A stretch of 15,941 nucleotides of DNA from CAYXVU01 sp964468725 (GTDB lineage: Bacteria > Acidobacteriota > Blastocatellia > UBA7656). A program made the translations under genes and the position numbers. Below are positions 14,365-15,941 of the stretch, piece after piece (positions within the stretch are counted from its first letter, which is position 1; every line of letters begins with the position of its first letter). The stretch lies in contig CAYXVU010000143.1 in NCBI GenBank assembly GCA_964468725.1, positions 1-15,941 of the forward strand, in the 5' to 3' direction. Below the pieces are notes generated by a model. That model did no database searches. It was not told the DNA's origin and saw nothing but the letters and a program-made list of their open reading frames with translations.

Positions 14365-14406
14365 TGACTGGAAGCTTTCCGGCAATTCGCTTCAAACAAT
14401 CAGTCA
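14365..14406 (-). other. Bulged stem-loop in the ffh-rpsP spacer
   Basis: Plus-strand TGACTG-GAAGC (14365-14375) pairs with GCTTC (14389-14393) and, after a 7-base bulge, CAGTCA (14401-14406): 11 base pairs in two blocks. No U-run follows, so it does not look like a terminator. It may be a processing or attenuation structure upstream of rpsP. Confidence 0.4.
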
Positions 14407-14439
14407 AAATGAATGGCCTATTATAGCCCAAAATGCCAA

Positions 14440-15864
14440 TTACTTTTTCTTTTTCTTCTTTCGGCGTTTCGTCGCCTTGCGACGGTTGCCGCCGCCGAAA
14501 CCCGGCAACCCGCCGCCCAATAGCCCGCCACCTAATCCGCCCATCATGCTGCCCAATCCGCCCGACGTCATTGCGCGCATCATCTTGCGCATATCGAGAT
14601 ACTCGTTAATCATCTGGTTCACTTCCTGAACCGATGTTCCGCTGCCTATGGCAATCCGTTTACGCCGCGAAGCATTGAGAATGGCATGATCGACTCGCTC
14701 CTGCGGTGTCATCGAGTTAATGATCGCTTCCGTTAGCTTGAGCTTGCCTTCCATTTCAACCGTCTGCTCAGGAGTGATGCGGAAACCGCCGAATAACCCC
14801 TTCGGCAACAGATCAAGAATTTTATCGAGCGAGCCGAGGCGCTTCATCTGCCGCAATTGGTCGCGAAAATCTTCAAGCGTGAACTGATCGCGCGCCAATC
14901 TCTTTTGCAGTTCGAGCGCTTTCTCCTGATCGACTTCCGTCTGCACCTTCTCAATCAGGGAAAGAACATCGCCCATGCCGAGAATGCGCTGGGTGATACG
15001 ATCTGGATAGAAGGCCTCTAAGGCATCATACTTCTCGCCAACCCCTATGAATTTTATCGGCTGGCCGGTGACCTCTTTAATAGACAGCGCCGCCCCTCCG
15101 CGCGTATCGCCATCCATCTTCGTTAAAATCACCCCAGTAATGCCGACTTGCTCATGGAACTGCTCGGCTGAACGAACTGCATCCTGTCCGGTCATCGAGT
15201 CGGCAATGAAGAGGATCTCTGAGGGCGTGGTCTCTTGTTTGATCTGCTGCAACTCTGTCATCAACTCTTCATCAACATGCAGCCGACCTGCCGTATCAAT
15301 CAACAGTGTGTCATAACCGACAAGCTGGCATTCACGTACAGCCCTGCGGCATAACTCCAGCGGCTCATTGGTGTCCGGTGCCTCGAAGACAGCTTGTCCA
15401 ACCGCCTTGGCGATAATCGAGAGCTGTTGACGCGCTGCCGGACGATATACGTCCACAGAGAGCAATAACGGCCTTCGGCTTTGTGTCTCGGCTAACAGTT
15501 TCGAAAGCTTGCCGGTCGTCGTCGTCTTACCTGAGCCTTGCAGCCCGACGATCATCACAACGTTTGGAATCTGTCTGGTAAAGAGTAATTGGGTTGACGT
15601 CCCGCCCAACATCTCAACCATTTCGTCATAGACGATTTTGACAACCTGTTGAGCCGGTGAGAGCGAACCAATAACCTCTTGCCCTAACGCCTTCTCTTTC
15701 ACCCGATCAATGAAGGCTTTGACAACTTTGAAATTCACATCCGCTTCAAGCAGCGCGATGCGGATTTCGCGCATTGCCGCGTCAATATGAGTTTCTGTCA
15801 AACGACCCTGCCCACGCAGGTCTTTTAAGACTTTCCTCAGTTTGTCTGATAGGGCTTCAAACAT
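14440..15864 (-). CDS. ffh: Signal recognition particle protein Ffh (SRP54)
   Basis: A 474-aa GTPase that binds 4.5S RNA and signal sequences and, with FtsY, delivers inner-membrane proteins to the translocon. N domain 1-90; G domain with P-loop GLQGSGKT (107-114), DVYRPAARQQL at about 138-148, DTAGR (190-194) and TKMDGDTRGG (248-257); M domain from about 325 with the RNA-binding stretch ASRRKRIAIGSG. The Met/Gly-rich end (about 425-455) and a final Lys/Arg tail (RRKATKRRKKKKKK) follow the conserved part. The Lys tract is common at this end in some lineages. All GTPase motifs are intact. First gene of the operon, with a promoter candidate about 30 bp upstream; AGGT some 12 bases before ATG 15864 is a weak ribosome-binding site. 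Confidence 0.97.
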   Translation of the reverse strand: MFEALSDKLRKVLKDLRGQGRLTETHIDAAMREIRIALLEADVNFKVVKAFIDRVKEKALGQEVIGSLSPAQQVVKIVYDEMVEMLGGTSTQLLFTRQIPNVVMIVGLQGSGKTTTTGKLSKLLAETQSRRPLLLSVDVYRPAARQQLSIIAKAVGQAVFEAPDTNEPLELCRRAVRECQLVGYDTLLIDTAGRLHVDEELMTELQQIKQETTPSEILFIADSMTGQDAVRSAEQFHEQVGITGVILTKMDGDTRGGAALSIKEVTGQPIKFIGVGEKYDALEAFYPDRITQRILGMGDVLSLIEKVQTEVDQEKALELQKRLARDQFTLEDFRDQLRQMKRLGSLDKILDLLPKGLFGGFRITPEQTVEMEGKLKLTEAIINSMTPQERVDHAILNASRRKRIAIGSGTSVQEVNQMINEYLDMRKMMRAMTSGGLGSMMGGLGGGLLGGGLPGFGGGNRRKATKRRKKKKKK

Positions 15865-15894
15865 GTTGCAATCTACCTAAAAACAGAAACAAGT

Positions 15895-15923
15895 AGGGTA
15901 TCTTCCACTCTACTTTATGTCAA
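15895..15923 (-). promoter_or_regulatory. Sigma70-type promoter candidate for the ffh operon
   Basis: On the minus strand a perfect -35 hexamer TTGACA (plus 15918-15923) is followed by a 17-base spacer and TACCCT (plus 15895-15900), a weak -10. Transcription would start near 15888, leaving a leader of about 24 bases before ATG 15864. Confidence 0.6.
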
Positions 15924-15941
15924 GCTTTGCATTCAGCCACT

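Noticed and set aside
14411..14430. TATAAT on the minus strand in the ffh-rpsP spacer as an internal promoter
   Set aside because: The -10 is perfect, but no -35 hexamer stands at a 16-18 base distance and there is no extended -10 TGn; TTGGCA is only 8 bases away.

Overview
The window is bacterial chromosome of moderate G+C (about 53% by eye) with ordinary housekeeping and envelope genes on both strands. The mix is an SRP/ribosome-maturation operon, paired BatA-like and VWA/GATase-like membrane proteins, a 7TM-PAS sensor, a secreted S9 peptidase, NagA and PAP2. This would suit Acidobacteriota (for example the Blastocatellia) or a similar Gram-negative soil lineage. That is inference from gene style only; no rRNA or other diagnostic marker is present.

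Left part (1-6294, all minus strand). A membrane sensor with seven predicted helices followed by PAS domains runs off the left edge. Upstream of it are two membrane-anchored von Willebrand A proteins in tandem: a 618-aa BatA-type protein, then a 974-aa protein with two VWA domains around a non-catalytic glutamine-amidotransferase-like domain. The MoxR ATPase and DUF58 genes that often accompany such proteins are not next to them. A roughly 300-bp gap separates this pair from a divergent plus-strand pair.

Middle part (6598-8539, plus strand). A PAP2-family phosphatase, interrupted by a 10-N assembly gap, overlaps or abuts nagA (N-acetylglucosamine-6-phosphate deacetylase). The pair may belong to envelope or amino-sugar recycling. 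Convergent to it on the minus strand are a small ankyrin-repeat protein and, upstream of that, a secreted S9-family peptidase with a beta-propeller. A small TPR protein and a possible 32-aa single-helix membrane peptide come before the peptidase.

Right part (11831-15941, minus strand). This is the classical operon ffh - rpsP - khpA - rimM - trmD - rplS. It has a good sigma70-type promoter candidate upstream of ffh and a strong intrinsic terminator after rplS. The operon covers protein targeting (SRP), 30S and 50S proteins, 16S maturation and tRNA m1G37 methylation.

No clearly new multi-gene system is visible. The points most worth a second look are non-coding or small: degenerate 7-bp-periodic repeats in three intergenic spaces, an 8-bp inverted repeat that could hide the khpA ribosome-binding site, the 32-aa membrane ORF, and interleaved inverted repeats between the two VWA genes.
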